Positions 1 through 7,122 of a DNA stretch of 13,378 nt are shown in pieces. Below the pieces are notes generated by a model. That model made no database searches. It was not told where the DNA came from and worked only from the letters and a program-made list of their open reading frames with translations. How positions within the stretch are numbered: the first letter of the stretch is position 1; each line of letters begins with the position of its first letter. Source of the stretch: Peptococcaceae bacterium UBA4997 (lineage in GTDB: Bacteria > Bacillota > Dehalobacteriia > UBA4068 > UBA4997). The stretch spans positions 1 through 13,378 of the forward strand of contig DGYV01000028.1 of the NCBI GenBank assembly GCA_002398485.1, in the 5' to 3' direction. A program made the position numbers and the translations under genes.

Positions 1-1
1 C

Positions 2-1234
2 ATTTCATCATCATTCTTCAAAATCCATCATCCTGTTAAGCAAAGCTTGATCAATGTGAACTTGAGCAAACTTAATAATCTTATGGATTTAATGGGTGAA
101 ATAGTTATTACGGAATCTATGGTAACCGCTATGTCGGGGATGCAACAAGATGGTGCTGATAACAATTTTACCAAGGCTACCAGGCAGCTGCGTAAGCTTA
201 CCGATGAGCTTCAGGAGATCATCATGTCTATACGTATGGTGCCCATTTCCAGTGTTTTTCAAAAAATGAACCGTATCGTAAGGGATATAAGTAAGGAACA
301 GGGCAAAGATGTAAAGCTGGTTTTGGTTGGTGAGGAAACTGAAGTTGATAAAACTATTGTAGATAGCATGTCCGACCCGCTTATGCATATTGTGCGTAAT
401 GCTATGGATCATGGTATAGAAAACCGTGAGGAAAGAGCTAAAACAGGTAAGGCAGAGGTGGGTACCATTACATTAAGCGCTCAAAATACAGGCGGTGAAA
501 TCTTGATTTCCGTTTCGGATGATGGCCGCGGTATCGATAAGGAAGCGGTTTTGGCTAAAGCCAAAAAGCAAAATCTTTTGTACAAGCCGGAAAAGGATTA
601 TACGGAACAGGAAATATTCAATTTCCTGCTTATGCCCGGTTTCTCTACCAATGAAGTGGTAACCGAATACTCAGGCAGGGGTGTGGGCATGGATGTGGTG
701 AAATCCACCATCATTAAAAATGGCGGGGATATTTCACTTTCCAGTGAATTGGGTAAAGGTACCAAAGTTGTATGTAAAATACCGCTTACCTTGGCTATAA
801 TCAACGGCATGAAAATATCGGTGGGTGAAACCGTATTCATTATTCCCGTAAATAATATACGCCAATCCTTTAAAGCCAAGGAAAGCGATATAGTGTTTGA
901 TACGGAGGGCAATGAAATTATTAAAGTTAGGGATAACTATTATCCTGTGATCAGACTACACGGTTTTTATGATATTGATACGAAAATCACCTCTGCCGAT
1001 GATGGTATTATGATCATGGTGGAAACACATGATTTGGCGTATTGTGTATTTGCCGATGCTTTGATCGGTGAACAGCAGGTAGTGGTGAAGCCGCTGCCTC
1101 TTTATTTGACCCAATATAAAATCAAAAATACGGGCATCGAAAGCTGCGCCATTTTGGGGGATGGCAGTATAAGCCTGATTTTAGAGCTGCACAACCTTTA
1201 TAACATCGTTAATTCTTTTGGCGCCGCAGTTTAG
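2..1234 (+). CDS. cheA: Chemotaxis histidine kinase CheA, C-terminal part (5' end outside window)
   Basis: CheA is the cytoplasmic kinase that autophosphorylates under MCP control and passes the phosphate to CheY and CheB. The reading frame is open to the window edge. The TTG at 47 is an internal leucine codon, since the residues before it (HHPVKQS) continue into the dimerisation domain, so the real start lies upstream. Visible parts in order are: the P3 dimerisation helices (about 50-310); the P4 ATPase with N box RNAMDHG (about 395-415), G1 box SDDGRG (515-532), F box LLMPGFST (626-649) and G2 box SGRGVGMD (671-694); and a P5 CheW-like domain (about 785-1231). All ATP-binding boxes look intact. 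The P1 phosphotransfer histidine and the P2 domain are not in the window. cheR follows 32 nt downstream, and the same transcript is likely. Family identification is secure. Confidence 0.97.
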   Translation: MSSSFFKIHHPVKQSLINVNLSKLNNLMDLMGEIVITESMVTAMSGMQQDGADNNFTKATRQLRKLTDELQEIIMSIRMVPISSVFQKMNRIVRDISKEQGKDVKLVLVGEETEVDKTIVDSMSDPLMHIVRNAMDHGIENREERAKTGKAEVGTITLSAQNTGGEILISVSDDGRGIDKEAVLAKAKKQNLLYKPEKDYTEQEIFNFLLMPGFSTNEVVTEYSGRGVGMDVVKSTIIKNGGDISLSSELGKGTKVVCKIPLTLAIINGMKISVGETVFIIPVNNIRQSFKAKESDIVFDTEGNEIIKVRDNYYPVIRLHGFYDIDTKITSADDGIMIMVETHDLAYCVFADALIGEQQVVVKPLPLYLTQYKIKNTGIESCAILGDGSISLILELHNLYNIVNSFGAAV

Positions 1235-1266
1235 TAAAGCAGCGTGCAATTAAATAGGGAGGACGT

Positions 1267-2067
1267 ATGATACGTTTAACTGAGCAGGAATTTTATGACA
1301 TAGTAAGCTATGTGAAAGCCACTTATGGTATCGATCTATCCAAAAAAAAACAGCTTATAGAATCACGCATGTACCCAATTCTATTCGAAAGAAATTTGGA
1401 TAACTTTACCGATTATTTTAATTTGGTAAGAGGCAGGAATTCCGCTGAAATCACGGTGATGCTGAACAGGCTTACTACGAATCATACATATTTTATGCGT
1501 GAACCAACCCATTTTGAGTTTTTAAAAAACAATCTTTTACCTGTTTGGAAAAAGGAAAAGAAAGAAAAGGTTTTGCGTATTTGGAGTGCTGGCTGTTCTT
1601 CCGGTGAGGAGGCTTATACAGCCATTATGGTGCTTAAGGATTATTTTGGTTTTCAAAAATGGGATTATAGGATTTTGGCAACCGATATTTCGGCCCGTGT
1701 TATTGAAAACGCCCAAAATTCTGTTTACAGTAAAGATGCTTTGCAAAATATCCCCAAATTGTGGGTAAATAAATATTTTATAAAAAAGGGGGACGATCAA
1801 TATATTCTAAGCGAAGATGTCAAAAAGGAAGTTATTTTTAAATATTTTAATTTAATGGAAAGCTTTATCTTTAAAAACAAATTTGATTTGATTTTTTGCA
1901 GGAATGTAATGATTTATTTTGACCAGCCTACCAAAAAAGCCTTGATTCAAAAATTTTATAATGTGCTTAACCCGGGAGGTTATTTATTTATAGGACATTC
2001 CGAAACCATACAGAATGGCAGTACTGATTTTAAATATATAAAGCCTTCTATTTATCATAAAGAATAG
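1267..2067 (+). CDS. cheR: Chemotaxis protein methyltransferase CheR
   Basis: CheR uses S-adenosylmethionine to methylate glutamates in the cytoplasmic domain of MCPs, the additive arm of chemotactic adaptation. The 266-residue protein has normal length. An N-terminal helical domain (about 1-75) ends in the conserved TTN...FMREPTHF segment. The SAM-binding methyltransferase domain carries WSAGCSSGEE (106-115), the acidic residue of ATDIS (D140), FCRNVMIYFD (210-219) and GHSET (243-247). The start is the ATG 3 nt after AGGGAGGA (1256-1263). The gene sits between cheA and cheB, the 70-nt gap to cheB shows no terminator, and all three genes face the same way. A run of nine A residues (1342-1350) encodes KKK early in the gene. 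No VxWxF-type docking peptide for CheR is evident on the neighbouring MCP. Confidence 0.97.
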   Translation: MIRLTEQEFYDIVSYVKATYGIDLSKKKQLIESRMYPILFERNLDNFTDYFNLVRGRNSAEITVMLNRLTTNHTYFMREPTHFEFLKNNLLPVWKKEKKEKVLRIWSAGCSSGEEAYTAIMVLKDYFGFQKWDYRILATDISARVIENAQNSVYSKDALQNIPKLWVNKYFIKKGDDQYILSEDVKKEVIFKYFNLMESFIFKNKFDLIFCRNVMIYFDQPTKKALIQKFYNVLNPGGYLFIGHSETIQNGSTDFKYIKPSIYHKE

Positions 2068-2137
2068 GGTTTTGTAAAGTATAAGGATTAGGCTGGAATA
2101 AGGAACAGAAAGGATAAAAAAGTAAAAGGGTAAAAAT

Positions 2138-3166
2138 ATGACATCAAAAATCCTAAGAGTTTTGATTGTGGATGATTCCGTTTTTTTTCGTGCGGTTTTG
2201 CAAAAAGCTCTTGGTACAGACCCTCAGCTTAAAGTAATAGGTACGGCTGCGAATGCTTTGGAAGCGGAAAAGAAAATTGAGGAACTTAAACCGGATGTAG
2301 TGACCATGGATGTGGAAATGCCTAATATGCGTGGTACCGATTTTTTAAAAAAACTGATGCCGGTAAACCCTGTACCTGTAGTGTTGGTAAGCGCCTTAAA
2401 TTTAGGATTGTTTGAGGCTTTGGATGCGGGAGCTATTGATTTTGTGAAAAAGCCCGCTGCTTTGGATGGTAACGAATTTGAAAGTTTCTGCGCTGAGGTT
2501 TGTTCTAAAATCAAAGTTGCCGCCACTGCCAAAATTCAAAGAAAAACTATTAAAACCACCTCGAATTCTCCTACCAAGCTTAATAATGCCAACATCCATA
2601 ATCTTGTAATTGCTATTGGGGCTTCCACAGGCGGTACGGAAGCTACCCTTGAAATATTAAAGCATCTGCCTGTTGATATACCAGGGATCGTAGTTGTGCA
2701 GCATATGCCCGCAGGCTTTACCAAAATGTATGCCGACAGGTTGAACAAGCTGTGCAGTATAACAGTTGCGGAAGCCAGTAACGGCAACCGTGTAAAGCAG
2801 GGCCAGGCGCTTATAGCAGCCGGTGATAAACACATGGTTTTAAAAAAGGATGCCAAGGGCTATTTTGTAAAATGTTATGCCGGTGATAAAGTAAGCGGAC
2901 ATTGCCCTTCTGTAGATGTTTTGTTTGATTCGGTTGGCGAAACAGCAGGCAAAAATGCTATTGGAGTAATCCTTACCGGTATGGGAAAGGATGGTGCCAA
3001 AGGATTACTGAAAATGAGAAATGAAGGTGCTTATACCATAGGGCAGGACAAACGTTCTTCCGTTGTTTACGGAATGCCCATGGTGGCAAATGATATAGGA
3101 GCCGTAATTAAACAGGCTTCATATCAGGATATAGCTGGAATAATCATTAAACAGCTAAAACAATAA
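2138..3166 (+). CDS. cheB: Chemotaxis response regulator / protein-glutamate methylesterase CheB
   Basis: CheB removes methyl groups from MCPs and deamidates glutamines. Phosphorylation by CheA relieves inhibition by its receiver domain. Residues 1-107 form the receiver, with acidic pair D12/D13, phosphoacceptor D58 (TMDVEMP), S85 in the Ser/Thr position and K105 before P106. A polar linker runs from about 110 to 153. The methylesterase domain (about 155-340) has the catalytic triad: S163 in GASTGG, H189 in VQHMP and D285 in GMGKDGA, one residue off the Salmonella/E. coli positions. The receiver is a few residues shorter than enteric CheB after the VSAL segment, a form I recall from other clostridial CheB proteins. 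The start is the ATG 7 nt after AAAAGGG (2124-2130). The gene looks intact and active. An eight-T run (2181-2188) lies near its 5' end. Confidence 0.97.
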   Translation: MTSKILRVLIVDDSVFFRAVLQKALGTDPQLKVIGTAANALEAEKKIEELKPDVVTMDVEMPNMRGTDFLKKLMPVNPVPVVLVSALNLGLFEALDAGAIDFVKKPAALDGNEFESFCAEVCSKIKVAATAKIQRKTIKTTSNSPTKLNNANIHNLVIAIGASTGGTEATLEILKHLPVDIPGIVVVQHMPAGFTKMYADRLNKLCSITVAEASNGNRVKQGQALIAAGDKHMVLKKDAKGYFVKCYAGDKVSGHCPSVDVLFDSVGETAGKNAIGVILTGMGKDGAKGLLKMRNEGAYTIGQDKRSSVVYGMPMVANDIGAVIKQASYQDIAGIIIKQLKQ

Positions 3167-3406
3167 TTTAGGTAAGGGAGAGTTGATCAAAAACCAAAGT
3201 TTAAATAGTTATTTTAGAATTTGCCAAAAGTTTTTAAGTGATGAGGAGCACTTAATTACTGTTTAATTCCAAAAAAGGTTTTTTATTTGTTGTTTTAACC
3301 TAAAAACAAATTTAAAAACCTATGGCGGTTGGCAAAGCTTACCGAAAATCCGCCCGTATTTGCGAGGCGTGTTTTTCTGTAAATATATAAAGAGGAGACA
3401 AGGCAG
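3167..3406 (+). promoter_or_regulatory. Leader/spacer between cheB and the MCP gene with alternative hairpins
   Basis: This 240-nt stretch has no credible gene. Three foldable elements are visible. The first is an AT-rich hairpin, TTAAGTG (3234-3240) with CACTTAA (3249-3255). The second is a pairing of GGCGG (3324-3328) with CCGCC (3350-3354). The third is a GC hairpin, CGCCCG (3351-3356) with CG-a-GGCG (3363-3369), followed by a T run (3372-3376). The second and third share bases 3351-3354 and cannot coexist, the usual geometry of an antiterminator and terminator. It may instead be only the terminator of the che operon. The MCP ribosome binding site AGAGGAGA is at 3391-3398. I recognise no riboswitch class and no convincing sigma-28 promoter here. 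Confidence 0.45.
3351..3378 (+). terminator. Candidate intrinsic terminator/attenuator upstream of the MCP gene
   Basis: A GC-rich stem (CGCC plus CG on the 5' arm, CG, a bulged A at 3365, then GGCG on the 3' arm, loop 3357-3362) is followed by TGTTTTTCT. The T run is short and interrupted by a G, so termination may be partial. It lies 13 nt upstream of the MCP ribosome binding site, so it either ends the cheB transcript or attenuates the MCP gene. Bases 3351-3354 can alternatively pair with GGCGG at 3324-3328. Confidence 0.45.
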
Positions 3407-5677
3407 ATGATGATAAAGAAAATAGGAACAAAAATTATTTTAGTTGCATGTATTTGTATACTATTTACGGCAATCGCTGCCATAATAGCTTTGAATATAG
3501 GCAATAATGTGATTGTGAATGATATTTTGCACAGTGATTCTGAAAGTGCTTTAACTGCCATTGTAAATGAAACCGATGATATGAAAAAATCTTCCGCTCA
3601 ACTGGCGGCTGAAATAGCCCGTTCCAGTACTGCTCTTAAAGCGGTGGAAGATAAAAGCCAGTTTGCTATTGTAAACGCAGTGAAGATGATAATGAAAAGC
3701 CGTGAAATCAATGCTGACTTTGTAGTGATTACAGATAGCCAGGGTACCGTACTTTCCAGAACAGATAGCATGACAGTAGGTGATTCTGCGGCTTCTTTAA
3801 AAAGTATAAGTAAAGCCATTCAGGGGGATACGGGTTCTTATTATGAAGAAGGCAGCCAGGTAAAGCTTGCCATTACTTCTTCTGCACCTATAAAAAATGA
3901 TAAAGAGCAAATAGTAGGTGCTGTTTCCGTAGGTTATAAGCTTGATAATACGGTTTTTTTGGATAAGCTTAAGGAAATAACAGCCAATGATTTTACTATT
4001 TTTCTTAAAGATACCAGAATAAATACAACTATTACGGTAGATAACAAAAGGCAAATCAATTCCCAAATGGATCCAATGGTTGCCAAGGCAGTGTTGGAGA
4101 AAAAACAAAATTACGAGGGTGAAATCAAGGCCTTTGGCAATACATATTATACCATGTATCAGCCCATTTTGGATGAAAATGATGAAGTTGTAGGTGCTTT
4201 TTTGGGAGGCAATCCCATAACCGACATCAAAGCCAGGCAAGCCAAAACTAATTTTATTGCTATATTTATAGTGCTTTTGGTTACTTTTGTTATGGTAGCG
4301 GTTTTTGCCAATTTTTCCAGAAAGAACATTGCTGCACCTGTAAGTAAAATGTCTGCTTTAGCTAAAAGGCTTGCCAACGGTGATTTGGATGCCGATGGCT
4401 TTGTATATAATTCTAATGATGAAATAGGTGAGCTGGCAGTTTCCTTAAAAACAACAGTGGAAACCTTGTACCGGTATGTTAACGATATTTCTACCCAACT
4501 TAATTATATGGCAAATGCCGATATGACTTCAGAGATAGAACAGGAATATGTGGGTGATTTCAAACCCATAAAAGATGCTATGCTAACTATATCCGATTCA
4601 CTAAATACTATGCTTTCGGATATAAACCAAGCTGTAGAGCAGGTGGCGAGCGGTGCCGAACAGGTTTCAAGCGGTTCTCAGGCCTTAGCCCAGGGTACAA
4701 CAGAACAAGCCAGTTCCATAGAGGAGCTTTCTGCTTCCATTAACGATGTTTCCGAGCAGATACGTCAAAATACGGATAATGTAACAGATATGAAGAAATA
4801 TATCCAGGAAACAGTAGACGATGTTGAAGGTGCTCATAGCAAGATGCAGGAATTGCTCGAAGCTATGGAGCAAACAAGAATAGCCTCAGATAAAATAGGC
4901 AAGATCATCAAGGTTATAGATGATATAGCCTTCCAAACCAATATCCTGGCTTTGAATGCTGCTGTGGAAGCGGCCAGGGCAGGTTCAGCCGGTAAAGGCT
5001 TTGCCGTTGTGGCGGATGAGGTACGCAATTTGGCAGGTAAATCTGCCAACGCAGCACAACAAACATCGGAGCTTATTCAAACCTCTATAGAAAGAGTTAA
5101 AAACGGCTTTAAAATTGCGGATGAAGCGGGTCAGGCGGTTTCATCAGTATCCGGAAAAATGTATAAGATGACGGGGTCCATCAATGATATAGAAAAAGCT
5201 TCGGTTGAACAGGCTTCCGCAATCAACCAAATAACGCAGGGTATAGAACAGATCTCCGGAGTCGTTCAAAACAATTCTGCAACCGCCGAGGAAAGCGCTG
5301 CAGCCAGCGAAGAGCTTTCCGGCCAGGCTGCCATTATGTATGAACAGGTATCCAGGTTCAAGCTTAAAAATAATAAAGGCAAAAATACAAGCAATAGATT
5401 TGAAGCCGACATAATGCCTGAAAAGCCTGAGAAAACTGAATTTGAAGAAGTTTTGACTGGGCCCGTTCAAGCAGCTGAAGCTGAAGAAGGTTTTACAGAA
5501 GAACAGGTAGTGGAGGAAAGCTTTAATGAGGAAAACTTTAATAACGAAGATAGATTTTTTGAGCCTGAAGATACAAAAGAGGTAGATTACATAGAAGATG
5601 AAAATGTAAAAGATGAGTATATAAAAGATACAGAATCTGTTTTCAATCAAAGCAATAACTTTTTTGATAAATATTGA
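3407..5677 (+). CDS. Methyl-accepting chemotaxis protein with extracellular Cache-type sensor
   Basis: This is a membrane receptor that binds an unknown ligand outside the cell and controls CheA through CheW. In order, the 756 residues hold a first transmembrane helix (about 7-30), an extracellular sensor (about 35-280) resembling the Cache_3/Cache_2 type (segments FVVITDSQGTVLSR and IVGAVSVGY), a second transmembrane helix (about 283-303), HAMP (about 304-356) and the long coiled-coil signalling domain. The hairpin tip has the conserved DIAFQTNILALNAAVEAAR (506-524). Candidate methylation segments are around TTEQASSIEEL (431-441) and TAEESAAASEEL (626-637). After FKL (651-653) comes a tail of about 100 residues rich in E, D and N, ending NNFFDKY, which most MCPs lack. 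The start is ATG 3407, 8 nt after AGAGGAGA; ATG 3410 is possible. CheR and CheB upstream are its likely adaptation enzymes. Confidence 0.95.
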   Translation: MMIKKIGTKIILVACICILFTAIAAIIALNIGNNVIVNDILHSDSESALTAIVNETDDMKKSSAQLAAEIARSSTALKAVEDKSQFAIVNAVKMIMKSREINADFVVITDSQGTVLSRTDSMTVGDSAASLKSISKAIQGDTGSYYEEGSQVKLAITSSAPIKNDKEQIVGAVSVGYKLDNTVFLDKLKEITANDFTIFLKDTRINTTITVDNKRQINSQMDPMVAKAVLEKKQNYEGEIKAFGNTYYTMYQPILDENDEVVGAFLGGNPITDIKARQAKTNFIAIFIVLLVTFVMVAVFANFSRKNIAAPVSKMSALAKRLANGDLDADGFVYNSNDEIGELAVSLKTTVETLYRYVNDISTQLNYMANADMTSEIEQEYVGDFKPIKDAMLTISDSLNTMLSDINQAVEQVASGAEQVSSGSQALAQGTTEQASSIEELSASINDVSEQIRQNTDNVTDMKKYIQETVDDVEGAHSKMQELLEAMEQTRIASDKIGKIIKVIDDIAFQTNILALNAAVEAARAGSAGKGFAVVADEVRNLAGKSANAAQQTSELIQTSIERVKNGFKIADEAGQAVSSVSGKMYKMTGSINDIEKASVEQASAINQITQGIEQISGVVQNNSATAEESAAASEELSGQAAIMYEQVSRFKLKNNKGKNTSNRFEADIMPEKPEKTEFEEVLTGPVQAAEAEEGFTEEQVVEESFNEENFNNEDRFFEPEDTKEVDYIEDENVKDEYIKDTESVFNQSNNFFDKY

Positions 5678-5878
5678 TAATAAAATAAAGAATTTGATTC
5701 AGCGCCGAGTTTTACTATTAAAACAGCCCGGGACAGGGGAATGGTTTGGCAAAGGTTTTGCCTGCCATCCTCTGGTTTGGGTAAAACTACCGATAATATA
5801 TTTATGGGAACGAAATTTGGTTTTTTGCGGTTTCAGTACCAGGCAACAGAGCAGCAAAGAAGGAGGATGCGATTACTT
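5678..5878 (+). promoter_or_regulatory. Structured leader of the HD-GYP gene, candidate cis-regulatory RNA
   Basis: The 201 nt between the MCP gene and the HD-GYP gene are richer in G and C than most of the window's other spacers and fold well. AGTTTTAC (5708-5715) and GTAAAACT (5781-5788) are perfect complements and enclose a long imperfect hairpin, CAGGGG-a-ATGG-ttt-GGCAAA (5734-5753) against TTTGCC-tg-CCAT-CCTCTG (5757-5774). A further hairpin, TTGCGGT (5825-5831) with ACC-ag-GCAA (5838-5846), sits 13 nt before the ribosome binding site AAGGAGG (5860-5866). CATCCTC (5766-5772) is a perfect complement of GAGGATG (5863-5869), so the leader could mask the binding site. I do not find the conserved GEMM cyclic di-GMP riboswitch motifs or another class I know. 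Confidence 0.5.
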
Positions 5879-6964
5879 ATGGACGAATATAAAGCGACGA
5901 TTCTTGTCGTGGATGACAGTCCGGTAGATATTGATTTGTTGACGGGCATATTAAAAGGTGATTGTAAAATTAAAATAGCGGATAATGGTTTGAAAGCATT
6001 GGAAATATCCCGTATCGCACCGCCGGATCTGATATTGCTGGGTACAGAAATGGACGGTATGGATGGTTATGAGATTTGCCGTGTTTTAAAACATAATGAG
6101 CGTTTTAGTGATATACCAGTAATTTTTTTAACTGATGAACAGGATGTGAATTTTGAAACCAAATGTTTTGAAGCAGGTGGTGTGGATTACGTTAATAAAC
6201 CTATAAACCGGGCTTTGCTGCTTGCCAGGGTAAAAACACATATTAATTTTAAAAAAATCAAGGATGTACTACATTCCTCTACTCAATATTTTGAAAACAA
6301 ACTTGCTTCCAGTATTGAAAACATTTCCACAATGCAGGATGTCTTCAGCCTGGCTATGGTTTCACTGGTCAAAAATAGAGATAACGAAACCGGAGGCCAT
6401 ATTATGCGCACCCAGCTTTATGTGCAGGAATTGGCTTTTGAGCTTGCCAATTATAAAAAATTCAATCATATACTTACTGAAGAAAATGTAAAAATGATTG
6501 CTAAATCTGCACAATTGCATGATATAGGCAAAATTGGTATTCCTGATCATATCCTGCTTAAACCTACTGTGCTTACCCAGCAGGAGTTTGATGTTATCAA
6601 AACGCATACTGTTTTAGGCAGGGATGCTATACTTACAGCTGAAAAGATAGCCAAATATCCCAATCCTTTTTTAAAATTTGCTAAAGAAATCGTATATTCA
6701 CACCATGAATGCTGGGATGGCAGCGGCTATCCCGAAGGCTTAAAAGCCAATGCTATTCCCCTTTCGGCAAGGCTTATGAGTGTTGCGGATGTATATGATG
6801 CCTTGATTAGCAGAAGGGTTTACAAAAATATGGTTCCGCATGATGTAGCGGTTAATATCATAAAGAATGATTCGGGCAAGCACTTTGATCCTGATATAGT
6901 AGATGCTTTTTTAAGAGTAGAAAGGAAATTTTACCAGATCTCCGAACTTTATGCCAGTGAATAG
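5879..6964 (+). CDS. Receiver-like/HD-GYP protein, probable cyclic di-GMP phosphodiesterase with degenerate receiver
   Basis: This cytoplasmic 361-residue protein probably hydrolyses cyclic di-GMP. An N-terminal receiver fold (about 5-120) keeps the acidic pair D12/D13, T85 and K107-P108. The phosphoacceptor position is glycine: LILLGTEMDGMDG has G55 (GGT, 6041-6043) where LILLD is expected, so normal phosphorylation is unlikely. A helical linker leads to the HD-GYP domain (about 155-350) with TGGH (171-174), HD (214-215) in HDIGKIGIPD, H243, HH (275-276), DGSGYP (280-285) and D304. All metal and signature residues I can check are present. The start is ATG 5879, 12 nt after AAGGAGG (5860-5866). 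ATG 5867 directly abuts that site, and the open frame back to 5741 runs through structured leader, so both are rejected. It lies between a chemoreceptor gene and the late flagellar operon, which suggests a motility role. Confidence 0.9.
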   Translation: MDEYKATILVVDDSPVDIDLLTGILKGDCKIKIADNGLKALEISRIAPPDLILLGTEMDGMDGYEICRVLKHNERFSDIPVIFLTDEQDVNFETKCFEAGGVDYVNKPINRALLLARVKTHINFKKIKDVLHSSTQYFENKLASSIENISTMQDVFSLAMVSLVKNRDNETGGHIMRTQLYVQELAFELANYKKFNHILTEENVKMIAKSAQLHDIGKIGIPDHILLKPTVLTQQEFDVIKTHTVLGRDAILTAEKIAKYPNPFLKFAKEIVYSHHECWDGSGYPEGLKANAIPLSARLMSVADVYDALISRRVYKNMVPHDVAVNIIKNDSGKHFDPDIVDAFLRVERKFYQISELYASE

Positions 6965-6984
6965 AATATTTATAGCAAAATCAA

Positions 6985-7010
6985 AGTTAAGTCTTGCCAA
7001 AAACTTAATT
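6985..7010 (+). other. Weak AT-rich hairpin after the HD-GYP gene
   Basis: AGTTAAGT (6985-6992) can pair with ACTTAATT (7003-7010) with one G-U pair and a 10-nt loop. It lies 20 nt after the HD-GYP stop codon. It lacks GC pairs and a proper T run, so it is at best a poor terminator. The rest of the 158-nt spacer up to flgM holds AT-rich sequence and the sigma-28 promoter. Confidence 0.25.
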
Positions 7011-7076
7011 TAGATATAAATATAAGATATAAATAATATTTTTATGCCCAAATATGAAAATAGCAGTAAATTTTTC

Positions 7077-7104
7077 TAAATTTTCTCGTCTGATTGCCGA
7101 TAAT
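7077..7104 (+). promoter_or_regulatory. Sigma-28 (SigD/FliA) promoter of the flgM operon
   Basis: The -35 element TAAA (7077-7080) is followed by exactly 15 nt and then GCCGATAA (7096-7103), a full match to the flagellar sigma-28 consensus (TAAA, 15 nt, GCCGATAA). Transcription would begin near 7110, immediately before the ribosome binding site GAGGTG (7111-7116), giving a leader of only about 13 nt. A second TAAA at 7067-7070 is too far away to serve. The promoter excludes the upstream ATG at 7054 as the start in sigma-28-made transcripts. It would place flgM, and probably flgN to csrA, under the sigma factor that FlgM inhibits, as known for Bacillus. Confidence 0.88.
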
Positions 7105-7122
7105 ATTTGTGAGGTGAAAAAA

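Noticed and set aside
47..1234. TTG at 47 as the start of cheA
   Set aside because: The frame stays open to the window edge and the codons before it fit the start of the CheA dimerisation region, so the gene is cut by the window.
3313..3349. Sigma-28 promoter before the MCP gene (TAAA at 3313, ACCGAAAAT at 3341)
   Set aside because: The spacing is about 24-25 nt instead of 15, and the -10 match is imperfect.
3797..4240. Minus-strand 147-residue open frame opposite the MCP sensor domain
   Set aside because: The plus-strand frame is a clear Cache sensor, and the antisense product matches no known family and has no ribosome binding site that I can see.
5144..5650. Minus-strand 168-residue open frame opposite the MCP tail
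   Set aside because: It is a shadow of the biased acidic codons (GAA/GAT read backwards as TTC/ATC). Its product is phenylalanine- and isoleucine-rich low-complexity sequence with no family resemblance.
5782..5797. Sigma-28 promoter at ACCGATAAT ahead of the HD-GYP gene
   Set aside because: The -10 part is good, but no TAAA lies 14-16 nt upstream; the only nearby TAAA (5782-5785) is 3 nt before the -10 element.
5708..5810. GEMM (cyclic di-GMP class I) riboswitch before the HD-GYP gene
   Set aside because: Fragments such as GGCAAAGG and TACCGAT recall GEMM, but the conserved GGGCAAACC and GGGACGCAAAGCC blocks and their spacing are absent. Kept only as an unclassified structured leader.
5741..5878. 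N-terminal extension of the HD-GYP protein from ATG 5741, or an overlapping small gene at 5664-5927
   Set aside because: The extension lacks a ribosome binding site at its start, does not look like a receiver, and overlaps strongly paired leader sequence. A good AAGGAGG serves ATG 5879. The frame at 5664-5927 matches no family and runs into the HD-GYP gene.
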